The translations under genes and the position numbers were made by a program. Source: Paenibacillus planticolens (lineage in GTDB: Bacteria > Bacillota > Bacilli > Paenibacillales > NBRC-103111). Taken from it: a stretch of 64,000 bases of DNA. Numbering within the stretch: position 1 is the first letter of the stretch; every line of letters begins with the position of its first letter. This document shows, one piece after another, positions 26,615 to 35,542 of this stretch. The stretch spans positions 310,001 through 374,000 of the forward strand of contig NZ_WHNZ01000015.1 of assembly GCF_013141725.1 (NCBI RefSeq), read 5' to 3'. The notes under the pieces were generated by a model that did not search any database, was not told the DNA's origin, and worked only from the letters and a program-made list of their open reading frames with translations.

Positions 26615-26650
26615 GCACACGTGTGCTACATTGTAAGTGAATCGTAGCAC
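26615..26650. promoter_or_regulatory. Palindromes upstream of the nickel/cobalt permease gene
   Basis: GCACACGTGTGC (26615-26626) is a perfect 12-bp palindrome. It overlaps GTGCTAC (26623-26629), which pairs with GTAGCAC (26644-26650). Either could be an operator or a leader hairpin controlling the permease. Confidence 0.5.
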
Positions 26651-26675
26651 GAATGAGAGGGTGTGTGGTTACCGC

Positions 26676-27701
26676 ATGTGGAAATCATTGTTGCAGCAGC
26701 GAAAAAGCTGGGGAGGATACATCGGCTTTATCCTGCTTCTCCACGTATTGGGATTAATTGGACTTTATACGGTAGCCAAATCGTCACCTGCCTTTTGGGG
26801 GATCGGGCTGCTTGCTTATACGCTAGGCATGAGGCATGCTTTTGACGTCGATCATATTGCGGCCATTGACAATACGGTGCGCAAGCTTGTTCAGCAGAAG
26901 CGCAATCCTTTGGGCGTCGGCTTTTATTTCTCCCTGGGACATTCCTCCGTCGTTTTCCTGATGGCGATTGTCACTGCTTTTTCCGTGCAATGGGCGGAGA
27001 GGGAACTTCCTTGGATGCAGCGTTTCGGAGGCGTTATCGGCGCTTCGGTATCCGGGCTTTTCCTTGTGATCATCGGAATCATCAACTTGCTCATTCTAAT
27101 AAGCTTGTATAAAATGTTCGTGAAATTTCGCGGCGGCAAGCACGATGACAACGAGTTTGAGGAACTTCTGGAATCCCGCGGGTTTATCGCTCGTATGATC
27201 AAACCGCTTTTCTCTTTTATCAGCAAAAGCTGGCATGTGTATCCGTTAGGTTTTCTCTTCGGCCTAGGCTTTGATACCGCCAGCGAAATTGCGCTGTTAG
27301 CGATTTCCGCCCATGCGGCCAAGGACGCCATCCCGTTCATCGGCGTCATTTCACTGCCGCTGCTATTTGCAGCGGGGATGAGTCTGTTTGACACAGCAGA
27401 CGGGATGTTCATGACCAAAGCGTACAAGTGGGCTTTCCATACGCCGGTCCGGAAGCTGTACTACAATTTGACGGTAACCGCATTGGCTGTTATTGCCGCT
27501 CTAATTATCGGCGTCATTGAGCTTGGTCAAGTTCTCTCGGAGGAGTTCGGCATGGAAGGAACTTTCTGGACTTGGCTGCAGGACATCGACTTCGGAACCT
27601 TAGGCTTCATCCTCGTTGCCCTGTTCGTCGTCGCGTGGATCGTCTCCGTTGCGGTCTGGAAAGGGATGAAAATCGAGGAACGCTGGTCTGCAAAAGTATA
27701 A
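26676..27701 (+). CDS. NiCoT-family nickel/cobalt permease
   Basis: A membrane permease of about 340 residues with eight predicted helices. LGMRHAFDVDHIAAIDN carries the HX4DH metal-selectivity motif, and GLGFDTASEIALLAIS and LFAAGMSLFDTADGMFM are the other two family signatures, as in HoxN/NixA. A hydrophilic loop (KFRGGKHDDNEFEELLES) separates the halves. No nickel enzyme or cobalamin gene is adjacent and no B12 riboswitch precedes it, so the metal is undecided. Start: ATG 26676 is preferred, with GAGAGGG at 26655 rather far away; in-frame GTG codons at 26661 and 26637 are alternatives. Confidence 0.9.
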   Translation: MWKSLLQQRKSWGGYIGFILLLHVLGLIGLYTVAKSSPAFWGIGLLAYTLGMRHAFDVDHIAAIDNTVRKLVQQKRNPLGVGFYFSLGHSSVVFLMAIVTAFSVQWAERELPWMQRFGGVIGASVSGLFLVIIGIINLLILISLYKMFVKFRGGKHDDNEFEELLESRGFIARMIKPLFSFISKSWHVYPLGFLFGLGFDTASEIALLAISAHAAKDAIPFIGVISLPLLFAAGMSLFDTADGMFMTKAYKWAFHTPVRKLYYNLTVTALAVIAALIIGVIELGQVLSEEFGMEGTFWTWLQDIDFGTLGFILVALFVVAWIVSVAVWKGMKIEERWSAKV

Positions 27702-27710
27702 GTCATTGGG

Positions 27711-27749
27711 AGTGGCCTTAGAACTAGTTTCTGGGCCACCTTTTGTTTT
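27711..27749 (+). terminator. Terminator after the permease gene
   Basis: GTGGCC (27712-27717) and GGCCAC (27734-27739) enclose an inner AGAA/TTCT pair and are followed by CTTTTGTTTT. Confidence 0.8.
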
Positions 27750-27871
27750 GGCGAACAATGGAATATGAATTTTTTATTAAGGTTAAGCTAGAAAGAAGGA
27801 ATTTGCCGAATTTCGTTGAATTTAGTTGGTCTGATATTTGATAACATTATTCGATAGAAAGTAGGATTTAT

Positions 27872-28645
27872 ATGATTGAGTTTAAACATATTTCCAAGGT
27901 ATATCCCAATGGAACTGTGGGTCTTAACGACATTAATTTGACAATTAAACCGGGGGAGTTCGTTGTAATCGTTGGTCTCTCAGGCGCTGGAAAGTCGACC
28001 TTGCTGCGTTCCATCAATCGCTTGCATGAGACGACTGACGGAGAAATTTTGATAGATGGCAAATCCATCACCAAGGCGAATGGTGCCGAATTGCGTCGAA
28101 TGCGCAGAGATATCGGCATGATTTTTCAAACGTTTAATTTAGTTAAGCGTTCGACCGTGCTGCGCAACGTTTTATCAGGCCGTGTAGGCTATCACTCCAC
28201 ACTGCGTACTGTTCTCGGCTTGTTTCCAAAACATGATATCGAGCTTTCTCTGAAAGCACTGGAAAGAGTGAATATTCGGGAGAAAGCTTATTCACGCGCT
28301 GATGAATTGTCCGGCGGTCAACAGCAACGTGTTTCCATCGCCAGAGCGCTTGCCCAAGAAGCTAAAATTATTTTGGCGGATGAACCGGTAGCCTCCCTGG
28401 ATCCGTTAACAACGAGACAGGTTATGGATGATCTTAAACGCATTAATACAGAATTAGGCATCACAACGGTTGTTAACCTTCACTTTATTGATTTGGCACG
28501 CGAGTATGCAACCCGTATCATTGGACTTCGCGCCGGTAAAGTCGTCTATGACGGGCCTGTTGCTGAAGCGACGGATGAAGTGTTTTCCGAAATTTATGGC
28601 CGTGCCATTAAGAAAGATGAGTTGTTGGGGGTGCAGGAGGGATGA
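27872..28645 (+). CDS. phnC: Phosphonate ABC transporter ATPase
   Basis: A 257-residue ATPase. Walker [11 protein letters not shown]-loop [20 protein letters not shown] (the NVLSGR segment is typical of PhnC), signature [15 protein letters not shown], Walker [13 protein letters not shown] and [18 protein letters not shown]. It energizes phosphonate or phosphite uptake with PhnE and PhnD. The stop overlaps the permease start (ATGA at 28642). Confidence 0.94.
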   Translation: MIEFKHISKVYPNGTVGLNDINLTIKPGEFVVIVGLSGAGKSTLLRSINRLHETTDGEILIDGKSITKANGAELRRMRRDIGMIFQTFNLVKRSTVLRNVLSGRVGYHSTLRTVLGLFPKHDIELSLKALERVNIREKAYSRADELSGGQQQRVSIARALAQEAKIILADEPVASLDPLTTRQVMDDLKRINTELGITTVVNLHFIDLAREYATRIIGLRAGKVVYDGPVAEATDEVFSEIYGRAIKKDELLGVQEG

Positions 28646-30216
28646 GTGTGACGACCGTCAAAAGACCTCCTCGTACGAAGCTTTATCTCACAGCTCTGAT
28701 CATGGTGCTTTTCCTGGTCGGAAGTATTTACCAGACAGACGCGACGCTCACGAAGCTGGCTACAGGCACGCCGGAAATTTTCAAATTCATCGGGGAAATG
28801 TTTCCCCCGGATTGGGCGTTCTTCGCCGACATTTGGAAGCCGATGGCGCAAACTCTCCAAATGTCCATTATTGGTACGACCGTTGGAGCGATCTTCGCTT
28901 ATCCTTTTGCGCTGCTGGCAGCGCGTAACGTAACGACATCGCCATGGCTATTCTATCCGGCGAGGCTGATCATGAACTTGCTCCGTACGATTCCGGATTT
29001 GCTGTACGCTGCGCTTTTTGCGGTGCTGGTGGGCTTTGGCCCGACAGCAGGTACGCTTGCCCTGGTTTTCTTCACGTTCGGTATTTTGTCCAAGCTTTCC
29101 TATGAATCGACGGAAGCGATCGACCCGGGTCCGCTGGAGGCGATGACAGCTGTTGGCGCCAACAAGCTGAAGCTGATTCGTTTCGGTGTTCTCCCACAGG
29201 TTGCGCCTACCTATTTGGCTCATTTCCTGTACACGTTTGAAGTTAGTATCCGCGCGTCCGCCATCCTCGGTTTGGTTGGAGCCGGCGGTATCGGCTTGCT
29301 GCTCAAAAACACGCTGGATCTGTTCCGCTACGATCAGTCCTGCGCGATTGTTATTTACACCTTGCTGGTTGTTGTCATCATCGATCTGGTAAGTACACGG
29401 TTCCGTTCTTACCTGCTGAAAGGCAGCGCAAAGCCGATGTCGGAGACCCGCTCACGTACGTACAAAATCGTAGGCTGGGGTGCGGTTATCGCATTGTTCA
29501 TCTGGTCGTTGACAGGTTTGGAGCTAACGGGCTTCCAGCCAACGACTTGGATTTTGACAAAAGCAATGATTTCAGGCTTGTTCCACCCGGATTGGGCGTA
29601 TGTCTATATTCCGGAAGGCGAAGATTTGCTTCGCTCCCTGCTTGAAACGTTGTCGATTTCCTATTTAGGCAACTTCGTTTCGGCAGTCGTATGTTTGCCG
29701 TTTGCCTTCTGGGCTGCAGCAAATATGAGCCGGTACCGTGCTGTTTCGGGTACGGGGAAATTCTTTTTGAGCGTTGTTCGAACGATACCCGAAATTATTA
29801 TGGCTTTAATCTTTATCAAAGCCGTAGGACCTAATGCTTATGCCGGGGTAATGGCACTAGGATTGCACTCCGTAGGGATGCTCGGAAAGCTGTATGCGGA
29901 AGCTATCGAAAACATGGATATGGGACCTACAGAAGCAATGAATGCCGTCGGTGCGAACATATGGCAGCGGATGGCCTATGCCGTAGTGCCGCAAGTCATC
30001 CCTGATTTCATTTCGTACACCTTATATCGTTTTGAAATTAATGTTCGTTCCGCTACCCTGCTCGGTATCATTGGTGCCGGAGGGATTGGTACGCCGCTGA
30101 TTTTCGCGCTCAATGCAAGGCAGTGGCCTCGTGTGGGCATTATCCTCATCGGGATTATCATTACCGTCTCTATCATTGATTACATCTCAGGGTCGCTTCG
30201 CAAACGTATCGTTTAA
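28642..30216 (+). CDS. phnE: Phosphonate ABC permease, two PhnE halves fused in one chain
   Basis: A 524-residue membrane protein made of two tandem PhnE domains. The first spans about residues 15-262, with the EAA-type loop [26 protein letters not shown]; the second about 275-524, with [26 protein letters not shown]. Each ends in the family motif (VGAGGIG, IGAGGIG). Two separate phnE genes are usual; here they are fused, so one polypeptide could form the whole channel. A strong SD (GCAGGAGGG) precedes ATG 28642. It is followed by a terminator. Confidence 0.93.
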   Translation: MSVTTVKRPPRTKLYLTALIMVLFLVGSIYQTDATLTKLATGTPEIFKFIGEMFPPDWAFFADIWKPMAQTLQMSIIGTTVGAIFAYPFALLAARNVTTSPWLFYPARLIMNLLRTIPDLLYAALFAVLVGFGPTAGTLALVFFTFGILSKLSYESTEAIDPGPLEAMTAVGANKLKLIRFGVLPQVAPTYLAHFLYTFEVSIRASAILGLVGAGGIGLLLKNTLDLFRYDQSCAIVIYTLLVVVIIDLVSTRFRSYLLKGSAKPMSETRSRTYKIVGWGAVIALFIWSLTGLELTGFQPTTWILTKAMISGLFHPDWAYVYIPEGEDLLRSLLETLSISYLGNFVSAVVCLPFAFWAAANMSRYRAVSGTGKFFLSVVRTIPEIIMALIFIKAVGPNAYAGVMALGLHSVGMLGKLYAEAIENMDMGPTEAMNAVGANIWQRMAYAVVPQVIPDFISYTLYRFEINVRSATLLGIIGAGGIGTPLIFALNARQWPRVGIILIGIIITVSIIDYISGSLRKRIV

Positions 30217-30222
30217 AGCAAT

Positions 30223-30250
30223 AGACGCCGCATCTGCGGCGTCTGTTTTG
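30223..30250 (+). terminator. Terminator after phnE
   Basis: AGACGCCGCA and TGCGGCGTCT form a perfect 10-bp stem closed by a 2-nt TC (or wider) loop, followed by GTTTTG. Confidence 0.87.
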
Positions 30251-30264
30251 TTATGTAGGTTTAT

Positions 30265-30516
30265 CTATTTCACCTGGCCGGAAAGCCTCTCGTGCACCAC
30301 CAAACGAAGCGATCCGCGGCTAATGGGTGCTAATCCCGATGAACTGCTAGGCGGTTCCAAAACTTCAATTTGTTCGATCAGTTCAATTGGAATCAAAACG
30401 TTGCGTATTTTCACAAGTCGAAAAGCTGAATAGTAATTCGTAATAACTCCTTTAATCTCATCTTTGCCGCACCGGATGGAGACTTCATTTTTACAGCTGA
30501 TTAGCTTTTCGAACAT
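30265..30516 (-). CDS. Small Sm-like/DUF2642-type protein
   Basis: An 83-residue protein whose first 55 residues (KNEVSIRCGKDEIKGVITNYYSAFRLVKIRNVLIPIELIEQIEVLE) have the alternating strands of short Sm-like barrels found in Bacillus as DUF2642/YuzF-type proteins. The rest is Ser- and Arg-rich. ATG 30516 follows GTGGGGTGA. It sits alone between phnE and phnD on the minus strand. The function is unknown and the family name tentative. Confidence 0.6.
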   Translation of the reverse strand: MFEKLISCKNEVSIRCGKDEIKGVITNYYSAFRLVKIRNVLIPIELIEQIEVLEPPSSSSGLAPISRGSLRLVVHERLSGQVK

Positions 30517-30640
30517 CCAATTTTCACCCCACTATGATATAGGACAAGTCCAGGTAAACAGTTGTCATGCAAAAGTAAAAAAAAATTTGCACGGACGTGC
30601 CACACTCATAGTATGCAAGAGTAAAACGGCGTAGAATTGA

Positions 30641-30686
30641 AAAAAACCTCCACATGATCCCGGAAGAGTCCATGTAGAGGTTTTTG
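30641..30686. terminator. Bidirectional terminator after phnD
   Basis: AAAACCTCCACATG and CATGTAGAGGTTTT pair with one bulge; T tracts follow on both strands. It ends phnD (minus strand) and blocks read-through between phnD and the small gene. Confidence 0.88.
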
Positions 30687-30710
30687 TTTGGATAAGAGAA
30701 GCCCGATGGC

Positions 30711-31676
30711 TTATTTCAAGCCCATTTCTTTGTTAGCGTCGCGAACGATATTGAAATCTGCATCATTGGCAACAACATAACCTTTATGTGTGTAAACTTC
30801 AAAAATTACTTTTTGACCTTCAGGGTCATTACCAATCGCGATGAAAGCGTCTTGGATTTTCTTTTTCCAAGCTGCATCCATATCGGAGCGGACAGCGATT
30901 GTATCGTTAGGGATTTTATCGGAAAAAGCTAGAACTTTGGTTTGTTTAAAGATGTCCGGGTAATCTTTGGTCATGTTCGTACGAATATCTTGGAACACGC
31001 CAACAGCGTCAACCTGACCGTTCAGAAGCGCGATAACCGCTTTGTCATGCCCTTGGAATTGTACGCCTGTTACGTCTTTCACCGGATCAACGCCAGCTTT
31101 TTTCAATAAGAGGCCTGGGTACACATAACCAGCTGCGGATGTAACACCTTGCCAGCCCATTTTTTTGCCTTTCAAATCAGCAACGGATTTGATTGGGGAG
31201 TCTGCTTTAACAAGGATTTCGGATTTATAGAAATTTACGAGATCTTTCGTTGGTTGGCCTGTTGCATCGTCAACGCCAAGACGTGTTGCTTGAGCAACCA
31301 GGTCAGCGGCTTTGCGGTTGTCATGGGCAACAACGTAGTTGCTCGGAGGAAGGAAGCCTACGTCAACTTGTTTGGAAGCCATTGCTTCGATAACAACGTT
31401 ATAGTCAGTTGAAACGGAAACTTTAACCGGGATACCCAGCTTGTCCCCGAGAAGTTTTTCAAGTGGTTTTGCTTTCGCTTCAAGCGTCTCAGCATTTTGG
31501 GAAGGAACGAACTGGACTTTAAGTTCTTTCGGAATAAAACCTGCCGCTGCTGCTGGAGTAGCAGTCGCCGCTGCACCAGCGGAAGCAGATGGAGCCGGAG
31601 TTTCTTTTTTGGCGCAGCCTGCAAGCATGCTTGCCGCCACAACCATGGACAACGAGATAACTGTTAATTTTTTCAT
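30711..31676 (-). CDS. phnD: Phosphonate ABC transporter substrate-binding lipoprotein
   Basis: A 321-residue lipoprotein with signal peptide and lipobox LAGC near residue 21, then an Ala/Pro-rich linker. PKELKVQFVPSQNAETLEAKAKPLEKLLGDKLG and DVGFLPPSNYVVAHDNRKAADLVAQ are PhnD/PtxB motifs; ALLNGQVDAVGVF and IPNDTIAVRSDMD follow. It completes the phnCE transporter but lies on the opposite strand, 500 bp beyond phnE with its own terminator, and so is expressed from a separate promoter. SD GGAGGTC before ATG 31676. Confidence 0.93.
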   Translation of the reverse strand: MKKLTVISLSMVVAASMLAGCAKKETPAPSASAGAAATATPAAAAGFIPKELKVQFVPSQNAETLEAKAKPLEKLLGDKLGIPVKVSVSTDYNVVIEAMASKQVDVGFLPPSNYVVAHDNRKAADLVAQATRLGVDDATGQPTKDLVNFYKSEILVKADSPIKSVADLKGKKMGWQGVTSAAGYVYPGLLLKKAGVDPVKDVTGVQFQGHDKAVIALLNGQVDAVGVFQDIRTNMTKDYPDIFKQTKVLAFSDKIPNDTIAVRSDMDAAWKKKIQDAFIAIGNDPEGQKVIFEVYTHKGYVVANDADFNIVRDANKEMGLK

Positions 31677-31828
31677 TTCTTTTTGACCTCCGTTTAATTT
31701 AATTTGCTATTTATCTAAGATGTAATATAACATTATCATAAAAGATATGGAAGATAGTGTGAAGTATTTGTTAAACTGACAATTGATATGTATCGCTTTA
31801 CAAAATAAAATGTTGCGGAGTGGGGAAC

Positions 31829-33430
31829 TTGACTCAACCTGATAAGGTTCAGAAAAGTACAGTAGTCATACTGGAAACAAGCGATTTGCATGGTAATATG
31901 CTGCCTTTGCATTATGCGAATAATAAGCCAAACGATGTGGGTTTAGCCAAAGTGGCGGCATTGATTGCCGAAGAGCGGAAGAAGGAAGCCAATGTCATTG
32001 TGATCGACAACGGCGATCTCATTCAGGGCACTCCGCTTGCCTACCATCATGCCAGATTGGATAACGAGCCGATGGATCCGATGGTGCTTGGTCTCAACTA
32101 TATCGGCTACGATGCGGCGGTTATCGGGAATCATGAATTCAATTATGGGCTTGACGTGCTCGGTAAAGCCGTCAAAGAATCCGAGTTTCCTTGGTTATGC
32201 GCAAGCATTCTCAATGAGGAGACCGGAGAGCCGTTCTTAGGGAAGCCTTACATCGTTAAACAGCTCCCTGAAGGCGCACGCATCGGCATTCTGGGATTGA
32301 CGACGCCTTATATTCCGAATTGGGAGAGTCCCGCTCACATTGCAGGCTTGAAGTTCATGGATGCCGTGGAAACAGCCCGGAAATGGGTGAAAGTGCTCAA
32401 GGAAGAGGAGCAGGTGGACGTCGTTGTGCTCTCTTATCATGGCGGCTTCGAAAGACATCTGGAGACAGGCGAACCGACAGAACCATTGACGGGAGAAAAC
32501 CAAGGCTATCAGCTTTGTATGGAAATCGAAGGGATGGATGTGCTGCTTACAGGGCATCAGCACCGGAGCATTGCAGGCCAAGCCATTAACGGCGTCACCG
32601 TTGTCCAGCCTGGAACGGCAGGAGTTACCCTTGGGAAAGTGAAGCTGGAGCTGTCGATGTTGGATGGCAAATGGCGAATAGACGCTAAAACATCGGAGCT
32701 GCTCCCGGTTTCCGGAGTGGAAGCGGACAAGAAGCTCGTAGAGCTTGTCAGTGCATACGAAGCAAAAACACAAGAGTGGCTGGATCAGCCTATCGGCAAG
32801 CTCACCGGGGATATGCTGGTGAAAGACCCTATGCAGACTCGTCTAAAAGACAGTGCGCTCATTGAGTTCATCAACCGCGTGCAAATGGATCTGTCCGGAG
32901 CGTCCATCTCGAATACGGCGCTGTTCGATAACGTATCGCCGGGCTTTCCTTCGGATATTACGATGCGGGATATCGTATCCAACTACATTTATCCGAATAC
33001 ACTCAAAGTAATTCGCATTTCCGGACAAGACATCAAGGATGCGTTGGAGCAGTCTGCGGAATATTTTGAGCTTACGCCTGACGGCGAAGTTCAGGTCAGC
33101 AGCAAGTTTAGCGAGCCGAAGCCACAGCATTACAACTATGATATGTGGGAAGGCATAACGTATAAACTGAACATCTCCCGTCCGATCGGCGAACGCGTCG
33201 TTCAACTCGACTACGATGGGAAGCCGCTAGACCTTAACGCGTCCTACGACGTAGTGATGAACAATTACCGGGCGGCGGGCGGCGGCAATTACGCCATGTT
33301 CCAGGACAAGCCGGTAATAAAGGATATTCCGACAGACGTAGCGGAGCTTCTTGCCGGATACATTATGGAGCGGGGCACGATCGAAGCTACCGTGAATGGG
33401 AATTGGGAAGTTATCTGGGACTCACAATAA
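31829..33430 (+). CDS. 5'-nucleotidase/2',3'-cyclic phosphodiesterase family enzyme, cytoplasmic
   Basis: A UshA/CpdB-family protein of about 530 residues. The metallophosphatase domain has ILETSDLHGNMLP, DNGDLIQGTP, VIGNHEFNYG, VVVLSYHGGFE and LLTGHQHRSI, all the metal-binding motifs. The C-terminal specificity domain ends in DVVMNNYRAAGGGNYAMF. There is no signal peptide, unlike secreted UshA, so it acts inside the cell. It is divergent from phnD, which suggests a shared phosphorus role. TTG 31829 is preferred because GGAG lies 8 bp upstream; GTG 31820 is in frame but overlaps the SD. Confidence 0.87.
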   Translation: MTQPDKVQKSTVVILETSDLHGNMLPLHYANNKPNDVGLAKVAALIAEERKKEANVIVIDNGDLIQGTPLAYHHARLDNEPMDPMVLGLNYIGYDAAVIGNHEFNYGLDVLGKAVKESEFPWLCASILNEETGEPFLGKPYIVKQLPEGARIGILGLTTPYIPNWESPAHIAGLKFMDAVETARKWVKVLKEEEQVDVVVLSYHGGFERHLETGEPTEPLTGENQGYQLCMEIEGMDVLLTGHQHRSIAGQAINGVTVVQPGTAGVTLGKVKLELSMLDGKWRIDAKTSELLPVSGVEADKKLVELVSAYEAKTQEWLDQPIGKLTGDMLVKDPMQTRLKDSALIEFINRVQMDLSGASISNTALFDNVSPGFPSDITMRDIVSNYIYPNTLKVIRISGQDIKDALEQSAEYFELTPDGEVQVSSKFSEPKPQHYNYDMWEGITYKLNISRPIGERVVQLDYDGKPLDLNASYDVVMNNYRAAGGGNYAMFQDKPVIKDIPTDVAELLAGYIMERGTIEATVNGNWEVIWDSQ

Positions 33431-33485
33431 GCTGAAATGATGAAAGAATGAGGATGTCTATAGGCTATGGACATAGCCAATAATC

Positions 33486-33543
33486 AGGCAAAGGAATTAA
33501 GCGGCTTGCATGCGTGCATCTGCTTAACTCCTTTGCCTTTTTG
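33486..33543 (+). terminator. Terminator after the nucleotidase gene
   Basis: GGCAAAGGAATTAAGC and GCTTAACTCCTTTGCC pair over 16 positions with one mismatch around a GCATGC-containing loop, followed by five T. Confidence 0.9.
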
Positions 33544-33614
33544 CGTCTACGGTCGCTTTCTTTAATCGCAAATAACTTCAAGTTGACTTCACAACTTGCA
33601 CTTCGCTAATCAAA

Positions 33615-33800
33615 ATAAAGGGAGAAGCTCCCACTAATTTGACTGAAGAAGCTTGTCAGATTCATTTAGCTGGAAAAACTCCCACTATTTGCGCCGATTT
33701 CGTGAGAACCTACGAAATCCGGCCAATTTAACGGGAGGTTTTCCAGTTATTTTCCTGCGAGGTCAACTTTCGAGTAATTTAGATGGAGTTTTTCCAGTTA
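33615..33800. repeat. Intergenic palindromic repeat family B
   Basis: TAGCTGGAAAAACTCCC (33667) faces GGGAGGTTTTCCAGTTA (to 33749). Between them CCGATTTCGT and ACGAAATCCGG form an inner hairpin, so the whole is a long imperfect palindrome. A further arm, GATGGAGTTTTTCCAGTTAGC, lies near 33780, and a degenerate GGGAGAAGCTCCC near 33621. No coding content. The stretch 33800-33953 holds only the promoter and SD for the hydrolase. Confidence 0.75.
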
Positions 33801-33953
33801 GCTACCTTCGTGTTCTTCAGTAAAGCTTGGATTTGGAAACAATCAAAAATCTACTTCTGGAGCAGGATTTTTTGTGAAATTCTCTCTATGCGAACCGGGT
33901 GTGGATTCGATATGATAAGCGTAGTATGAAATTGAAGAAGGGGGTTTCTTGCA

Positions 33954-34757
33954 TTGAGCACAGCAACAACGATTGAGTTATGGCCCGGAGCATCCCGGGA
34001 GAGCATCGGTGAGGTAAACCAAGGATGTCCGAGCTTGACATTGTATCCTGTCGCAAGCGAAGGCTTGCGCGCTGCCGTTATCGTATTTCCGGGAGGCGGT
34101 TACGCCATGCGTGCGGCCCACGAAGGGGAGCCCGTTGCAAAATGGCTCAATGGACTAGGGATATCCGCTTTTGTTTTAAACTACCGGGTAGCGCCATACG
34201 AACATCCGGTTCCGCTTCAAGATGCCCAAAGGGCGATTCGAACCGTAAGACATCACGCAGCGGAATGGGGCATTGATCCGAAGCGAGTAGGCATCCTTGG
34301 TTTTTCTGCCGGCGGACATCTGGCATCCTCGGCGGGGACTCTTTACGACGCTGGGAATCAAGACGCGGCCGATCCGATCGAGAGACAAAGCAGTCGTCCG
34401 GATGCTTTAATTCTTTGTTATCCGGTCATCTCCTTCTACGAGTATGGACATGTGGGCTCCAAACGCAATTTATTAGGCGAAACACCGGATGAGGAGCTGG
34501 TTACTCTGCTATCCACTGAAAAACAAGTCACAGACGACACGCCGCCGACCTTCCTATGGCACACCGCAGACGACGGTGCCGTTCCCGTAGAGAATAGCTT
34601 GCTGTTTGCTGGAGCGCTAAGCCGCCATAAAGTGCCGTACGATTTGCACATTTTTGAGAGTGGAAAGCATGGAATCGGCATGGCAGTTGATCATGGCGAA
34701 GCTTATTTGTGGCCGGAGCTTTGCGCAAATTGGCTGAAGAAGCAGCAGTTCGCATGA
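33954..34757 (+). CDS. Alpha/beta-hydrolase, acetyl-xylan-esterase-like
   Basis: A 267-residue serine hydrolase starting at TTG 33954 behind AAGAAGGGGG. The oxyanion region is VIVFPGGGYAMRAAHEGEPVAKWL, the nucleophile elbow LGFSAGGHLAS (GxSxGG), the acid in TADDGAVP and the histidine in ESGKHGIGM. Such proteins include carbohydrate acetyl esterases and lipase-like hydrolases (BD-FAE family); there is no signal peptide, so the substrate is intracellular. Its stop overlaps the pxpB start (ATGA), which ties it to 5-oxoproline metabolism in the same transcript, though that link is not usual. Confidence 0.82.
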   Translation: MSTATTIELWPGASRESIGEVNQGCPSLTLYPVASEGLRAAVIVFPGGGYAMRAAHEGEPVAKWLNGLGISAFVLNYRVAPYEHPVPLQDAQRAIRTVRHHAAEWGIDPKRVGILGFSAGGHLASSAGTLYDAGNQDAADPIERQSSRPDALILCYPVISFYEYGHVGSKRNLLGETPDEELVTLLSTEKQVTDDTPPTFLWHTADDGAVPVENSLLFAGALSRHKVPYDLHIFESGKHGIGMAVDHGEAYLWPELCANWLKKQQFA

Positions 34758-35542
34758 CGAAGCTGCATTATGAATGCCATCACCTCGGAGATTCGGCGAT
34801 CGTGCTTACGCTTGGCGGGAGCATAGAGCCGTCTACACTGGAGCTGGTAAAGCAAGTAACAGCCTATCTGGAGAAACATCCTTTCGAAGGTTTCACGGAA
34901 GCAGTGGCTGCCTATACAACCATAACGATTTATTATGACGCCGTCTCGGTATATCGGCAATTTTCGGAAGCGGAAGTCTTCCGCAAACAGGAGTATCTCG
35001 CCGGAGCGAACTATTTGCTGCCCTGTGACAAAGTTCTGCATCATATTCAACGGCTTTTAGAAAACTTTGAACCCGATAGTCCGATCCAATCCGGCCTGAC
35101 TGAGGTCCCAATAGAAATTCCCGTTTGTTACGGCGGAGATTTTGGCCCGGATCTGACGGATGTAGCGGCTCATCACGGTGTGACTTTAGAAGAGATTGTA
35201 GCGCTGCATACAGCGAAAATTTACCCAGTCTATATGATTGGCTTTGCGCCGGGCTTTCCGTACTTGGGGGGAATGGACGAAGGGCTTGTTACACCAAGAA
35301 AATCGGTGCCCCGGCCCCGCATTCCTGCCGGATCCGTAGGGATTGGCGGAGCGCAAACCGGCATTTACCCATTGGAAACGCCGGGCGGATGGCATTTGAT
35401 CGGACGCACGCCGATCGCTTTGTTTCAGCCGGATTCTGAGTCCCCATCTTTACTACGTGCGGGAGATCTGGTGAAGTTCGTCTCGATCACGCCGGAACAG
35501 TTCCATTTTATCGCTGAAAGGAACCAAGGACATGGGCTTTAA
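34754..35542 (+). CDS. pxpB: 5-oxoprolinase subunit B (KipI-like)
   Basis: A 262-residue protein from ATG 34754. HLGDSAIVLTLGG at the start, IEIPVCYGGDFGPDLTDVAAHHG in the middle and IGFAPGFPYLGGMDEGLVTPRKSVPRPRIPAGSVGIGGAQTGIYPLETPGGWHLIGRTP make the identity clear. PxpABC hydrolyses 5-oxoproline to glutamate with ATP; KipI can also restrain the sporulation kinase KinA. The start overlaps the hydrolase stop, and its end overlaps the pxpC start by 11 bp. Confidence 0.95.
   Translation: MTKLHYECHHLGDSAIVLTLGGSIEPSTLELVKQVTAYLEKHPFEGFTEAVAAYTTITIYYDAVSVYRQFSEAEVFRKQEYLAGANYLLPCDKVLHHIQRLLENFEPDSPIQSGLTEVPIEIPVCYGGDFGPDLTDVAAHHGVTLEEIVALHTAKIYPVYMIGFAPGFPYLGGMDEGLVTPRKSVPRPRIPAGSVGIGGAQTGIYPLETPGGWHLIGRTPIALFQPDSESPSLLRAGDLVKFVSITPEQFHFIAERNQGHGL

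Noticed and set aside
26506..26675. Cobalamin or NiCo riboswitch before the metal permease
   Set aside because: The stretch is too short and lacks the B12-box and the NiCo junction motifs; only palindromes are seen.
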